Assembly (NCBI GenBank): GCA_030603035.1
Contig: JAUVYQ010000075.1
Coordinates: forward strand, 1-12,893
Length of the DNA stretch: 12,893 nt
Source: Phycisphaerae bacterium
GTDB lineage: Bacteria; Planctomycetota; Phycisphaerae; Sedimentisphaerales; SG8-4
Direction: 5' to 3'
A model generated the notes under the pieces. That model saw only the letters and a program-made list of their open reading frames with translations, ran no database searches and was not told the DNA's origin. Numbering within the stretch: the stretch's first letter is position 1; every line of letters starts with the position of its first letter. Made by a program: the position numbers and the translations under genes. Shown in pieces: positions 12,205 to 12,893 of this stretch.

Positions 12205-12893
12205 CTATGTCTCTCCTCGACGCCGGACCAACGACCAGACGTAATAAACCGGGATGCCGGCAAGGATGCTGCCGAGGCTGTACACCGAAGGTTTCCGCCA
12301 CTGCATGAACGCGAACACAGTCATAAACAGGGTTACCGCTATAAAGATTGCCGGGACAACTGGGTATCCAGGCAAGCGAAACGGTCTTTCCATGTCTGGC
12401 CGGCGCCATCGAAGGACGTACACCGCAGCGATGAAGAGCATCGCAAAGAGCGACAATCCCACCGAGGCATACTTGTACAAGTCCTGGAAGTCCGTCACGA
12501 ACAGAATAATGATCGCGCACATGCTCTGCGCGAGCATCGCGTAAACGGGAACCTGCCCCCTCGGGCTGAGATGCCCCGCTACAGACGGGAACAAGCCATC
12601 CCTTGCCATTGCGTAGTAGATCCGCGGGCCGGTGATAATAAAAGCGCTCACTGTAGCCAGGAACGTCAATCCGACCGCAACGGAGAAGATGCTGGAAGCC
12701 CTCGCCCCAAACAGATTTTTGACCGCGAGCTGGGGAACCTGCTCTGCGTTGGCAAATCCCACGTCCTCGAGAGGTACCGCGTAGGCGAAAACGAGGTTAA
12801 GGGCCAGATACAAGACGATGACGAGCCCGGTGCCCAGCAGCAGGGACCGTGGGAGAATTCTACCTGGGTTCTTAACCTCGCCGGCCAGATAGC
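12205..12893 (-). CDS. APC-superfamily amino acid permease, C-terminal half (5' end outside window)
   Basis: About 228 residues, open to the window edge. They begin within the family signature AGEVKNPGRILPRSLL that precedes transmembrane segment 7 in APC amino acid/polyamine permeases. Six hydrophobic segments follow: TGLVIVLYLALNLVFAYAV; SIFSVAVGLTFLATVSAFII; VPVYAMLAQSMCAIIILFV; ASVGLSLFAMLFIAAVYVL; VVPAIFIAVTLFMTVFAFM; and SILAGIPVYYVWSLV, fitting segments 7-12. GPRIYYAMARDGLFP and RWRRPDMERPFRLPGYPVVP are typical loops of the basic amino acid/cationic transporter branch. The tail RRRGET ends in TAG just before the hairpin terminator. It transports amino acids across the inner membrane; the substrate is not decidable from this half. 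No visible defects. Confidence 0.92.
   Translation of the reverse strand, partial: YLAGEVKNPGRILPRSLLLGTGLVIVLYLALNLVFAYAVPLEDVGFANAEQVPQLAVKNLFGARASSIFSVAVGLTFLATVSAFIITGPRIYYAMARDGLFPSVAGHLSPRGQVPVYAMLAQSMCAIIILFVTDFQDLYKYASVGLSLFAMLFIAAVYVLRWRRPDMERPFRLPGYPVVPAIFIAVTLFMTVFAFMQWRKPSVYSLGSILAGIPVYYVWSLVRRRGET

Noticed and set aside
12020..12520. Minus-strand 166-codon frame
   Set aside because: Overlaps the APC permease in a different frame and covers the hairpin region; no family resemblance.

Overview
The window reads as an ordinary chromosomal stretch of a bacterium that I would place, with moderate confidence, in the Planctomycetota (Phycisphaerae/Sedimentisphaerales-like). The pointers are a DUF4954-type beta-helix protein, a uroporphyrinogen-decarboxylase-family (URO-D) methyltransferase next to a sugar porter, Tat- and Sec-signal proteins of unusual content, moderate GC and loosely packed genes. 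Taxonomy is inference; no rRNA or other marker gene is present. All genes but one (8990-9538) lie on the minus strand, so operons read right to left.

Right edge (12893 to 10575): the C-terminal half of an APC amino-acid permease is followed by structured hairpins. Then come a signal-peptide class I SAM methyltransferase and a Tat-signal TrmO/TsaA-like protein. Two predicted exported proteins with SAM-methyltransferase folds side by side is odd.

Middle (10574 to 8300): a small secreted Arg/Gly-rich protein ends in a 12-residue tandem repeat encoded by about 36-bp DNA repeats. It converges on the only plus-strand gene, a membrane-anchored amidase_2/PGRP-like protein whose zinc ligands appear lost. 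A strong bidirectional hairpin terminator separates the two. A roughly 690-bp gap with divergent promoter candidates follows.

Middle-left (8299 to 5390): a two-gene operon pairs a 679-residue DUF4954-like beta-helix protein with NagB, a canonical glucosamine-6-phosphate deaminase. This suggests an amino-sugar role for the former.

Left-centre (5276 to 3481): a URO-D-family, probably zinc/corrinoid methyltransferase has a good promoter and a 13-bp perfect inverted repeat touching its ribosome binding site. One base after its stop begins the wreck of an MFS sugar porter, in which the first membrane segment is joined out of frame to the last two after an internal deletion.

Left edge (3379 to 1): a purine operon, purF (Fe-S/propeptide type) then purM then a second PurF-like gene cut by the window edge. 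This paralogue has a good ribosome binding site, but every recognisable glutaminase residue is replaced, including the nucleophile Cys (here Ser2). It is the best candidate here for an unexplained function. I saw no CRISPR array, insertion sequence, phage gene, tRNA or rRNA.
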